Source: Neurospora tetraspora | Lineage: Eukaryota; Ascomycota; Sordariomycetes; Sordariales; Sordariaceae | NCBI RefSeq assembly: GCF_033439725.1 | Contig: NW_026944390.1 | Span: 310,001-374,000, forward strand | DNA: 64,000 nt | Reading direction: 5' to 3' | Shown here: positions 34,362-46,150 of the stretch, piece by piece | Position numbering within the stretch: position 1 is the stretch's first letter | Layout of the letters: every line of letters starts with the position of its first letter | Notes under the pieces: model-generated | Database searches by the model: none | Told to the model about the DNA's origin: nothing | The model's input: only the letters and a program-made list of their open reading frames with translations | Made by a program: the position numbers and the translations under genes

Positions 34362-37300
34362 TTACGTCCTAGGACTCCTCAAGAAACCCACCACACCACC
34401 ACAGTAACCCACCAAATCATCCAACCGCTTCTTTTCCCTTTCCTGCTGCTCCTTCCACCTAGCCAACTCCTTCAGCAACGTCTCGCTCTGCTCCATGATC
34501 ACGTCAAAGTGCAACCTCAGGAAAACCGTCATCCACGCTTGCGTGAGCTCGTAGTCGCGGCGTTGGGCGAGGCGTTGAGTCATGGCGCGGATGAAGTGTA
34601 CGAGTTCGTTGTTGTCGTCGCCGTCGCCGTCGCCGTCCATGCCAGTGGATAGGGAGCGTAACTCGAGATCGGCGGTGGAGGGGGAGAGGGATTTTAGGTG
34701 GGTGATGAAGGGGGTGTCTGTTTTTTTGAAAGTTAGTGATTGTATAAAAGGGGAGGGAGGAGAATAAGGGGGGAAAGGGGGGGAGGGGTAAAAGGGGGGG
34801 GAGAGACAAAAAAAAAAAAAAAAACTTACAATCACCCGTCTCAGCACCCTCCAACAACTTGGCCGTAAACGCCTGATACGTCCTCGTCGTCTCGAGCTGC
34901 GTCAACCGCGAAATCCGGCTCTCCTCCTCATCCTTCTTCTCGCCCTCCGTCAACAGCAGCGGGTTCGTCGTCCCATCACGGAGCGAAGGCAAGAAGAAGG
35001 GCGCCTTCTCGGGCGCCTTGGGCGGCTCCTTGGGCTTGTTGCGCTGCTTGATCAGGTCGATGTGCAGCAGCGTCTGCCACCTGCTCTTGGGCACCAGACT
35101 GAGCGTCACCATGTCGGCGCTGAGCTGGTCGAGTACGGGCGCGGACACACCCTCATCTTCCTCGTCCTCCTCCTGTTCCTCCTCGAACGCCGCCTCGATC
35201 AGACCCTGACCGCCCTCGCCTGAGCTGGTAGGTCCGGCCGAGATTTCGGCAATGTCCTTCTCGGATATATGTCTGGTGGGCACGTGCTTGAACAGCGTCC
35301 TGTTGGTCCAGATGTGCACGCCCAGCTCGCCCTCGGTGGCGCCGGCGAGGTACTCGCCCGTGTTGGAGAAGGCGATGGCGGTGCAGGCCCTTTCGAGCCG
35401 GAAGGCGTCGATGAGGTGGGCCGTCGGCAGGTCCCAGACGCGGACGACGCGGTCCTGCGAGGCGGCCACGATCCACCGCCCATCGTTGGAGAAGGTGAAG
35501 TCGTTGATGGTGTCGCGGCAGCCCCAGAACTCTCTGATGGTCTGTTTGGTCTCGATGTCGACGACGCGGATCGAGTGGTCGTCGCACGCGAATGCGATCA
35601 GGTCGTTGCCGGCGTGGTAGCGGCAGCCCGTGATCTGCACCATGGGCGCCCAGTCGATCTCGTCCACCAGGTTGCCCGTGACGAAGTCCCAGAACTTGAC
35701 GGTGCCGTCGAGAGAGCAGGAGATCACGAAGCGGTTTAGCGGGTCGACCACGATGCCTGTTACGGACTTGGTGTGCTTGCCACTGCCGGGGGCAAAGGAG
35801 GTCTTGGAGGAGGCGCGCTTTTCGAGCTGGCTCACCTTGTCGAGAGCCTTGAGTTGCTGCATCTTCAACTGGCGCATCTGGGCGGGAGTGAGTCGGGAGG
35901 GGAAGCGTTGCTTGTGGCGGCCGGACTGGAGGTTGAACATGTCCAAGCTACCACCAACGGAGCCGACAAGGGCGAAACTGCCACAGGGGCTGATAGCCAC
36001 GGTAGAAACGTTCTCGCCATCACCGGTCTTGAACGCCCACCTACCGGCACGCTTGCGACCCCAGAACCAGGTGCGAGCCCAGGGGTCGTTCTTGTGAGCT
36101 GTTACTACGCTTTCCCAACCGGTCATAGCAGCAAGCTCGGACTTGGTCGGCTTGCTCTTGTCGTTGCCCTTGTCCCAGATGACTTGCCTGCCGGGCATAG
36201 CGCCCATACCACCATCGCGGTTGAGCGAGGAGGCGATGCATGTGATCTCGGGAGCCTTGAGGTCGTCCAAAGTCGTACTCGGGCCGTGGCTGCCGAGGGC
36301 GGTGTTGGCAAGAATACCGACCTTCTTGGCCTTCTTGCGAAGAGCACCCTGACTAAGTTCGGAGCTCTGGCCATCGCGGCGCAGACTCCAGCCCCACAGA
36401 CTCCTGTCCTTGCCACCACTGAGAAGCCACTTGTTGCCGGCCTCGGCACCATCGAAGTCGGTTGGCAAGAATTGCAGGCAGTTGACGGGGGCAGCATGGC
36501 CGCTGCGCATGTGAAGGATACGAGGAACGGGCGAGAAGGGCGATTCGTCGAAGATCCAGGACTTGAGCGAGTTGTCCAAACCACTGGTCATGATAACGGG
36601 CTGTCCTGGGAGGAACTCGACCTTGCTGATACCTCCGCGCACGGCCTTGTCGGTGTGTGATGGCGGGTTATGGGCGCTCCGGAGCACACCCATCACTCTG
36701 CCGCCCTTGTTGAGATCCCAGAATGTGACATCTCCGCCGATGCTTGTCGCGGTAGCCATGACACCGTCTTTTGTGCCATCTTGACCAGCACCCCGACCGT
36801 CGGTTCGGAAGGAGATGCTTGTAACGGGGGCGTGTTCGAATCCGGCCATCAATTTGAGGGAGGACTTGTCGGTAAGGACATTGTGAATGACGAGAGGGCC
36901 GTTCGAGTATGCGATGGCGAGCAGCGAAAGGGCCGGGGTAGGCTCCATGCAGGTGACGGAGCCGGCATCGGGACTGGGTGGAAGGATGGTGTAGATGAGC
37001 TTGCCGGTGCTGACGTTCCAGATCTCTACCCACCCGTCCTTGCGACCGACGAAGATCTTGTTGAGGAAGGTAGGCATGTTGACAACGCCACCGGTGAGCT
37101 CGTTGTCGCCCTTCTTTGCGGCTACGGAAAAGATGGTCGTGTAGTGTTCGAGGGTGGCCGACTTCCATACTTCGAGGCGGGTTTGGGCGCATGCGACAAT
37201 CCAGGAACCGAAGATGAGGATCTGCTTGATGGGCTGGTCGAGGTCGGCGGGCAGCTCGAGCTCGGCTACCTTCTTGCCGCGCTGGAATACCCAGATACCT

Positions 37301-37742
37301 TGGGGCTCGCCATTTTGGGGGTTACCCCAAGCGGCGTATACCTTCTCCTTCCAAGCATATGTGGCGGTGATGTCGGCGGGAGTCTGGGGGCGGGTAACGA
37401 AGACGAGGTTGAGACCTCTTTTTAAGTCGTAGGTCTGGAGGGAGCGGCCGACGGAGGTGGTAATCTGGAAGGTAGTCTTGCCGAGGGGGATGGACGTAAA
37501 GGGGACGCTTGTTGGAGAAACCAAGCCTACAGTCTGTGAGTGTTGAGGTCGTGGTTAGCTTTATGACTTTTTCCCTATGCGACATGGTTTACTTGTCAGG
37601 GACGTACTCTGAAGGGAGCAAAGATGGAGGAACCCTTCTTCTTCTGAGGCGCCTTAGACTTGACGACAGAGGCATTGAGCTTCTGCCGCTTGGTGGAGGC
37701 GATTTCGCGATCGGAATGCGGCATGATGTCGTCGAGTGGCAT
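34362..37742 (-). CDS. utp21: Utp21 (WDR36), U3 snoRNP component of the SSU processome
   Basis: WD40 protein of the UTP-B subcomplex, needed for 18S pre-rRNA processing in the nucleolus. Exons 37742-37608, 37533-34830 and 34717-34362; introns of 74 and 112 bases; 1,064 residues. Family marks: the short basic N-terminus leading to SSIFAPFRTVGLVSPTSVPF across intron 1; two tandem WD40 propellers (for example SCSLDGTVKFWDFVTG, AASQDRVVRVWDLPTA); and the Utp21-specific C-terminal domain, GDYTPFITHLKSLSPSTADL across intron 2 to QAWMTVFLRLHFDVI. An ATG six codons further in (37724) has a better -3 purine and may be the true start. Intron 2 carries a T17 run and long G/C homopolymer-rich sequence on the coding strand. 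It is divergent from vip1. Confidence 0.93.
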
Positions 37743-39397
37743 GTGCTGCCAACTACCACGATGTCTTGCTTGTTCAAAGCCTTGAAAGTGGCAGTCGAAG
37801 TTTTCGATGATAGCCTTGTCCGCGGTGGACCAGAATTTTTCAGCCACAGTTTGGGGTCAGTTGGGGCAGGCAAGCGTGAGCACTGTGTGATTGGTCTGCC
37901 TTGTGGTGTGGGGTAGCATGAAAGCTGGACGCATGTGGGGCAGTCGGATGCGTGAGACCCACATAGCTTAAATCCGGCACTGTGTACGATCCCGGCCGCA
38001 TTTGCAGCTTTGACGGGGATTGCCCTTCTCCATCATCCCGCCTCTGACTTTTTGAATGGACTTCAACTTGATGTTATCGACATTTAAATCGAGTATAATC
38101 ATTTGACCATGGTAGATGCACCACATTCTGTATGAAGCTTGGCTTGGGCGTTACAAGAACTTCAGGGACTCGAGACTGGAGGCAACTTCCGGCAATGCTC
38201 AACATGTACATGCACTTTCCTTCAAACGGCATGCAGTTTACATCTGGGGACTGACATTCCTTGCATTGATGCAGTCTTATTCCAACTGAAATGATCGAGT
38301 TTCAAAGTCAAACATACAAGTCTTGCCCAACTCATAGACTTTATACCTGACTTATAAGACTCATTGCGTAAGTAGCAGTCTTCAAACCCCACCATCTGCC
38401 CCGCAAAGCTCAGGCTTGTGAAACAAAGCACAAAGCACCACCGTCCCCTGTCAGCTTCAGTTGTCACGCAGCTTTGCGCAGGCGTCATCCCGTCCGTTGA
38501 ACCCACCTCGTCCACCACACCATCCAGTTCGCAATGACACCCACCCTCGGCTTCCACATTCCACGGCTTACCTTCCGTTGTCCTCCGGACCTTCACTTTG
38601 GCTATTTCGCAACATGAAATTGACAAGACAGAGGTTTGGTAGTAGTCACCGGTCATGATGTTCTCTCGCTGGCTTAGATGCAAGTTCCAATGGACTCTTC
38701 AGTATCCATCTTTCCAATTGTCAATCACCGGAGAGGTTCCGTTCTCTATGCTTACCCAAGGTAAAGTACGTATTCTGACTGTCCAAGTGCATCCGGATCC
38801 GCCCCATAGTGTCGGAATCTTGGTAGTATTGCTGGGTCCGTAAACGGAAATCCCCCTCGTGCCGCCTTTTTCTTCTTTTTTCTTCTTCTTCCTTTCTCTG
38901 AGCTGGCCCCGCGCAAACAACCCCTGGGCATTGAGTCTTGTCTCTCCTCGTGTCGCCACAACCCTATCCACCTTTGTCTTGTTAGGTTGTGTACCAATGG
39001 GTATCTCAACGATTACATGTTGTGCTTATTAGCTGTATATGGATGATAGCTCAAAAGTCTTGGCTACGTAGATCAATCTATCTGGGACAACAGAGAAAAA
39101 AAGATACAAGGTAGGTTGACGCCCCCATCTTATAACCTCGACACTTGTGGTTGTCAATTGCTTGGAACCTTGAAAACCATTGGGCCCCAATCTAACTTCT
39201 TTTTTTCTTCTTTTTTTGGGGGGGGGAGCGGTCTAGTCTAGACATCCACCAAATAAGAAGTGCAGTTCCCAGTTTTTTCCCAATCGAAGCGACGCCCAAC
39301 ATCGAGTCCATCGGTCGTGATTACCATAGCCCAACCGACTGCTATCGCCGACGAATTATAAATCGATAGGCTGCGCTTGCAGCTTCCCGCAGCAGCC
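37743..39397. promoter_or_regulatory. Divergent promoter region, utp21 / vip1
   Basis: 1.65 kb between divergent starts. Pyrimidine-rich runs occur at about 38865-38895 and 39200-39235, the latter with nine consecutive G. No convincing gene, TATA box or repeat. Confidence 0.45.
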
Positions 39398-42300
39398 ATG
39401 GACGCACTCCTCGAACCCGATTCCCTTCAAGCAGAAGAAACCGGCGGCTTGGACGTGCCTGAGCAAGACCCCAACATTCCTGTCGCGACACCAGAAGCAG
39501 AAACCGGCGGCTTGGACGTGCCTGTCAAAGAAACGGAAGACATGGCGGGCACGCCTTCCTCGAGCATCGCAGTCCCCGGCGCCATCCCCATCCACAATGG
39601 CAGCGGCAATGGCCATGGTAGCCAGAATGGAAGGGCTAAAACCAGAAGATCCGCCTCACATTCCCTATCTCAGAGTCTCGCCTCTTCTTTCGCCAGCATC
39701 GCTAGCCGCAAGTCCAGACACGTTGAGCCTGGCACCACCGAGACCAACGCTGACCGCGCCAATCTGTCCATGCCCCCGCCCGTCGCCCTGCCGCAAGCAT
39801 CGTCGTCTTTAGCACTCAAGAGCCCGCGCACGTCGCTCTCGCACAGCCGCCGCGAATCGTCCAACTCGTTCCGCTCCTTCATCTCGGACGCTTGGAGCGA
39901 CGCAAACAATAGTCAGGGATACTCGGACTTGGGAGGTGGAGTACATGTGCCCGGCAGCTTTGGCAGCGCCTCCGCAGTTCCACCCTTGTTTTCTCCCCGA
40001 GATTTTGCATTTGCCGCCGGCGTTAACGGCCAGAATCAAGGTCAGAGTCATGACCATTCCGGCTCCACTGCCGTCGTCACTAATTCCGTTTCAGCTACTA
40101 TCGAAGACTCGGAAACTCCGCGTCTACGCCCCGGGACCGCTAACACGAACGACATCGTCCCCGTACCCGAATCGCCTCAACAACAACGCCAACTCCCCGA
40201 TCCCGCTCTGCAGAATCCCACTACCCCAACCCAACGCGAATACCCCTACCACTCTCGCCGCCGAAACTCGTCCTTCTTTGGCTCCGAGTACAGCCAAACA
40301 GACAGCAACAAGCGAAAGAGTATTTCGTCCATGTACTCTCTGGCCTCGGCCCGTGGTGTTCCCAGTTCCGAAAACGGCAGCAACAACGGCGCCACCAGCC
40401 CTGCCCGAGTGGTAACAGGCTTCATGTCTTCCTCCGCCCCCTCCAAATCGGGAGTCATCACACCCGCCAGCACCGCCCAGGCCGCAGAAGCCAGCGTCTC
40501 GACAACCACTGTTACGACAGGTAGCCAAGGCGCACCGGGCACGCATCAGCTCTCGCCGCGGCAGGAATCGCATTCTCAGCAGATAGGCGATGTGCTCAAA
40601 AATGGCCAGAGCAGGGGAAACCATCACCATACTTCGCAGGCTCATGGCCACGGTGTGCCAGCTCCTGTGAACACTGATGTTGCTAACGGCGCGACACCTA
40701 TACCGCGAACGATTCCACCTAGGTCAAGGAGCAGAGCTAAGCGCAGATTCAGCGTTAGTACCGCTGCCAGCGGAGGTCAGAGTCCCAATGGTGAAAGAGT
40801 GGTATCAGGCCATGAACACCGGCCTCCAAAGGAGGAGCCCAAGCCTGCGCCTTACGGTGTTATCGGCGTGTGTGCCTTGGATGTGAAGGCGAGAAGCAAG
40901 CCTAGCAGAAATATTCTGAACCGACTGATTCAGAACGGCGAATTTGATGTTTGTGTTTTTGGCGATAAAGTTATTCTTGATGAAGGTACATCACCCCTGA
41001 GCCATCACTCGGCCTATACGGACGATGACTAACAGTTTGACGGTAATGCAGAGGTCGAAAATTGGCCCATGTGCGACTATCTAATCTCGTTTTATTCCGA
41101 CGGCTTCCCCCTTGACAAGGCCATCGCCTACGTCAAGGCGCGCAAGCCGTTTTGCGTCAACGATGTTCCTATGCAAAAGATACTCTGGGACCGCCGCATC
41201 TGCCTTCGCCTCTTGGACCGCATCAGTGTCCCCACCCCTCAGCGCATAGAAGTGAACCGGGACGGTGGCCCTCGTCTTTTGACTCCCGATATGTGCAAGC
41301 TCATCAAGGACGTCAGCGGTGTATCTTTTGAGCCGACTAATACCGATCCAGAGCATGCCAAGAAGGTCGCGCCGCGCAAGATCGAGCTCCTCGAAAACGG
41401 CGATGTTCTCTCTGTCGACGGAACGCTGATCAAGAAGCCGTTTGTCGAGAAGCCTACGAGCGGTGAGGACCATAATATCATTATCTACTTCCCCTCGTAC
41501 GATGGCGGTGGTGCGAGGAAGCTTTTCCGCAAGATCGGCAACAAGAGCAGTGAATATGTGGAGGATCTCAACGTGCCCAGGTGCATCACTCAGCCCGACG
41601 AGAGTTTCATTTACGAAAAGTTCATGCAGGTCGATAACGCTGAGGATGTGAAGGCGTATACCGTTGGGCCAACATACTGCCATGCTGAGACTCGCAAGTC
41701 ACCCGTTGTGGATGGCGTCGTGCGAAGAAATACGCATGGAAAGGAGGTCCGCTATGTCACAGCCTTGAGCGACGAGGAAAAGGAAATTGCGAGCAAGATC
41801 AGCACAGCGTTCGGACAATGCGTTTGCGGTTTCGACTTCTTGCGCGCGGGGGGCAAGAGCTATGTCATTGACGTGAACGGCTGGAGTTTCGTCAAAGATA
41901 ATGAGGATTATTACAACCAGTGCGCCAAAATCCTCAGGGAGATGTTTATCAAGGAGTATCAAGGAAAGCAGCGCAAGGGTGGAATGACTCCGCCGTGCCC
42001 ATCGCCCGCCATTTCCGAGGTGATGGATCCTCTTGCCGCTCGCGCAGCCCTCATGAACAAGGAGAAGGAACTCAGCGCATTGGCGGCAGCCCAGCGCAAG
42101 GCGAGCTTGGACAAGCAGAGATCAGATACCAGACACCACGATGCGCCGCCGCACGTCAAGTCAGAAACCTCGATTGTCTCTAAGCTGTCAACCAAGCCGA
42201 GCAGCCCCCGCACTAGCCAATACTCAGAGAGTGCACCACCCACGGCGCCATCGACGCTACCCACTACGCCTTCGCTCGCTTCTATCGCCATTGCCGAACA

Positions 42301-44984
42301 GGAGCATGAGCATGAGCAAGAGGAGACGCCGCCACCGCCTCCTCCTAAGCCTAGCTGGAAGCTCAAGGGCGTGGTGTCTGTCATCCGCCACGCTGATCGT
42401 ACGCCGAAGCAGAAGTACAAGTTTACGTTCCACACAGACCCCTTCATTCAGCTTCTCAAGGGACACCAAGAAGAAGTGCTCCTTATTGGTGAGCCGGCGC
42501 TGGCAAGCGTGCTTGATGCTGTTGATGTGGCCCTGAAGGCTGGTATCGAAGACCCCGTCAAGCTGAGATCACTCCGCAACGTCCTTGTAAAGAAGGGCGG
42601 ATGGGCTGGTACCAAGGTCCAGATCAAGCCAATGTTCAGGAAGAAAGACAAGCCCAAGAAGGAAGAAGAGAAGGGGAAGGAGAGCGAAAAGGTTGACGAA
42701 GAGACCAAGGAGGATGCTGCACCTGGTGAAGGTGACATTGTCGACAAGGACGGTGAGCCCAAGCCTCGTAGGCCAGCCAAGAGGCACGATTCGTTGTCGG
42801 GTGTCACCATGTCCAAGTTCACTGCTGCCGAGGAGAGCTTGGTGTTGGATAAGCTTCAGCTCATTGTGAAGTGGGGTGGAGAGCCGACACACTCCGCCCG
42901 CTACCAGGCACAGGAACTCGGTGAGAGCATGCGTAGTGATCTTGGTCTCATGAATCGTGAAGTCCTGGAGGAGGTCCACGTCTTCAGCAGCAGTGAGCGT
43001 CGTGTCGTTACTAGCGCTCAGATCTGGGCGGCTAGCTTCTGCAAGAAGAAGGAATTGCCTGCCGATTTTATCACCATCCGTAAGGACCTTCTTGACGACT
43101 CAAACGCTGCCAAGGACGAGATGGATAAGGTGAAGAAGAAGTTGAAGGGTCTTCTGCGGAAGGGCAATGAGCGGCCGCCCCAGTTTGCCTGGCCTGAAAA
43201 CATGCCTGAGCCGTCTGAGGTGCAGACGCGCGTGGTTCAACTCATGAACTTTCACCGCAAGGTCATGCAGCACAACTACGCCAAGCTTTACAGCGGTGCT
43301 GTGAACTCTCTCAATGCGATCAACAACCCTAGTATGGAGATGATCAGTGAGACTTCCGGCTCGTCGCTGTCGTCACTTGGCTCAACACAGGTGAACGCGG
43401 TGAACAGCATCCAGGCCAGATGGTGCTGCGGTGAGGACGCCGAGCTGTTCAAGGAGCGTTGGGAGAAGCTGTTCGCCGAGTTCTGCGACGGCGAAAAGGT
43501 TGACCCTAGCAAGATTTCGGAACTTTACGATACCATGAAGTTCGATGCCCTGCACAACCGCCAGTTCCTCGAATGGGTGTTTACCCCACCGAAGACTATG
43601 CTTGAGGAGGACTACGGAATCCTGGCTCCCCCTAATGGAGGCAAGGATGCAAAGTCACCGTCCCCTGTTTCGAGTACCGATAATGAAACTTCCAAGCAGT
43701 CCGAGAGCGGGACATCGTTGGCAGAAAAGATCGACTCGAGCACTGTCAAGCGTATCTTCCGCAGGCGGTCGTTCTTACACGGGTTCAGACCTGGGCCAGG
43801 TCCGGAATCCGAGCTCCCGGAGAGGTACTTCCACCTCCACAGGGGCAACAGCCAAACCAAGGCCAAGACAGATGCCCGCTTTGAGCCTTTGCGGGAGCTG
43901 TACCAGCTTGCCAAGGTCCTTTTCGACTTCATTTGCCCACAGGAGTATGGTATTTCGGACAGCGAAAAGGTGAGAAAAGCGCCCTATATTTATGACCTTC
44001 CTTTGTTGACTTGGATGACTAACATGTTTCTCGTTATCTAGCTTGAAATTGGACTCTTGACATCCCTTCCCCTGTTGAAGGAGATTGTCAAGGACCTTGA
44101 GGAAATGCAGGCTTCAGATGAAGCCAAGTCCTTCATCTACTTCACCAAAGAATCGCACATTTACACCCTGCTGAACTGCATTTTGGAGGGCGGCCTGGAG
44201 ACCAAGATCAAGCGAGCCACCATCCCTGAGCTCGACTACCTTTCGCAGATCTCGTTCGAGCTGTACGAAATGCCAGCTGACCCGCCGGTCGATGCGGAGG
44301 GCGTTCCCGCCTTCAACTACAGCATCAAGATCACCATCAGCCCTGGTTGCCACGTCTTTGACCCGCTGGATGTCCAGCTTGATAGCAAGCATTGCATTGG
44401 CTGCGCCCCGCGCAGGAGCTTGACGGCTCATACAGACTGGATAAAGGTTATTGAGACGTTGAGGGCCAAGTTCCACCAGTAAGTCATCAGCCCATCTGGA
44501 CTTGATGTACCATCCCATAGTTACTAGGGCCTATTACTGACACTCATCGTTCCCTTACAGAGTGAAACTGCCCAAGACCTTCCTGGCGGTTAACCTGTCC
44601 GATGCATTCACTTTCCAAGAGAAGCCGCAGGGCGGTGACGAGGCCATCGAGGCCGATCCCGAAGCCGAGGCGACACCTGAGGCAGTAAAGCCTGATGATG
44701 CCGAGGCTGTCGCTGTTGACACCGCCGACGTTGCGACCGTCGAGGACGCAGCAACGGACGAGCAGTCTGATGTCCTGGAGATTAAGATTCCCGAGGATCA
44801 GCATGGTCAGATCGTTGAGGTCGTTGAAGTTGATGACGACGGCAATGCCGAATCCGTCGCAGTACCAGAGTCGCCAGAAGCACCTGGGGGTGTATCGCCG
44901 TTGCCAGAAATAGAAGCGGCACCACCGTTGTCTGCTGTTGCCCCGACGACAGAGACGAAGGAGCCCGTCGAAGATAAGGCTTGA
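39398..44984 (+). CDS. vip1: Vip1/Asp1 inositol hexakisphosphate and diphosphoinositol-pentakisphosphate kinase
   Basis: Bifunctional enzyme that adds a pyrophosphate to InsP6/InsP7 and, by a histidine-phosphatase-like domain, removes it; it links phosphate state to signalling, microtubules and growth. Exons 39398-40985, 41052-43969, 44042-44478 and 44561-44984; introns of 66, 72 and 82 bases; 1,788 residues against 1,146 in yeast Vip1. Residues 1-~485 are a disordered Ser/Pro-rich extension. The RimK/ATP-grasp kinase starts at [16 protein letters not shown] (~486) and has [20 protein letters not shown] across intron 1 and [18 protein letters not shown]. The phosphatase motif is [15 protein letters not shown] (~975). 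An acidic Ala/Glu/Val tail of ~110 residues ends the protein. Within the extension a 25-base segment is exactly duplicated (39437-39461 and 39500-39524), coding ETGGLDVP twice. Confidence 0.95.
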
Positions 44985-45707
44985 TTGATAAAGTCTACTC
45001 GTTATTCGCCGCAATCTTGAATTCAATCGGCATCCATCATCACTTCATCTAATTTCACATTGTACTCTTGATGTATACATACCATGCATTCATTGTCCTT
45101 GTTTGTTCGTCGGGCTTATGTTCCCTGCCCACCCTCTTACAATACCACACGGCCTTGGGGTTGTTTCAGCCTCCACCACCTTCCTGGCTATTATGATATG
45201 ATCTTCCTGGACCGGGCCGACTACGCACTTCTTGCTGCTGCATTGTAACCCATGACAAAAGATGTCTGGTGGGTGGGTGGGTGGATGGACATACTTGCTC
45301 TGACATTATGTGCATCTACATATGAAAGAGAGGAGCAGTGATGACATGTGATAATCTCCTCCTGTATTGTTATTGTTTTTGGGCTGGATTGGTTTGGTAA
45401 GGAAGGTGGATGGCATAAAAGCGAAGAGAAAGTATGTCCAGGAAAGGCAAAGAAATTCCGATATCGTCTAGCGAACATACATAGTCAAACATGACATTGG
45501 TTCTCTCATTGCCTTGGGGGTTGTCGGAACCACCAACCAGACTACGGACGTATCTTCTGCTGCTTGTAGATGAGGCAGGCAGAGCGAGCGATAAGTTTTG
45601 AGAGGTTATCGATGGATTGGCAAGGTGTTAGTGATAGCACGGATCGATGTTATGTTGATTTGTGGGAGCTGTGTGCTATAGATGCCTTTTTTTGGTATCG
45701 AAATAGC

Positions 45708-45748
<41 letters not shown>

Positions 45749-46150
45749 TATGCTGTAGGATACTCAACGAACATACCTTACTGAGTCGATGTTGACAACG
45801 CAAATGTCTTTTTCACATTTTGGCTTGTGCTCTTTGAGTGGTTCCTTCTTTTTGAATGGTTCTTTCTTTTTTCTTTCACCTTCTTCTCTTTCCACTCTTT
45901 TTTCTCCCACTTTCTTTCCCTCCCCTTTTTTTCGGGCCTCATTTTCTGATTTTTACTTTCGTTCATCTCTTTTTCCATCCTCTCGCTCTGTTCTCTTTCT
46001 CCTCTTTCTCTCTCCCTCTGGTTTCTGTTTTTTTCTTCTCTCTTTCTTTTTTTTTTTTTTTTTTTTTTTTTTTCCCCTGTCTAGACACTTTCCCTTCTCC
46101 TTTTTCTTGTCCTTTTCCCCCTTTCCGCTTTGAGTTATATCTTTCCCCTC
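44985..46150. other. vip1 3' region with microsatellite and polypyrimidine tract
   Basis: Begins with the vip1 3' untranslated region. A (TAG)n microsatellite of about 12 units lies at 45711-45748. From about 45800 to 46145 the plus strand is almost all C and T, with 27 consecutive T at 46047-46073. Both strands read open over this tract, but the encoded peptides are low complexity (Phe/Ser/Leu or Lys/Glu), so no gene is called. Confidence 0.6.

Noticed and set aside
35773-37425. Long plus-strand frames over utp21
   Set aside because: Antisense to clear WD40 coding sequence, with no domain of their own.
45711-45748. Direct repeats as a CRISPR-like array
   Set aside because: It is a plain trinucleotide microsatellite without spacers, and the genome is eukaryotic.
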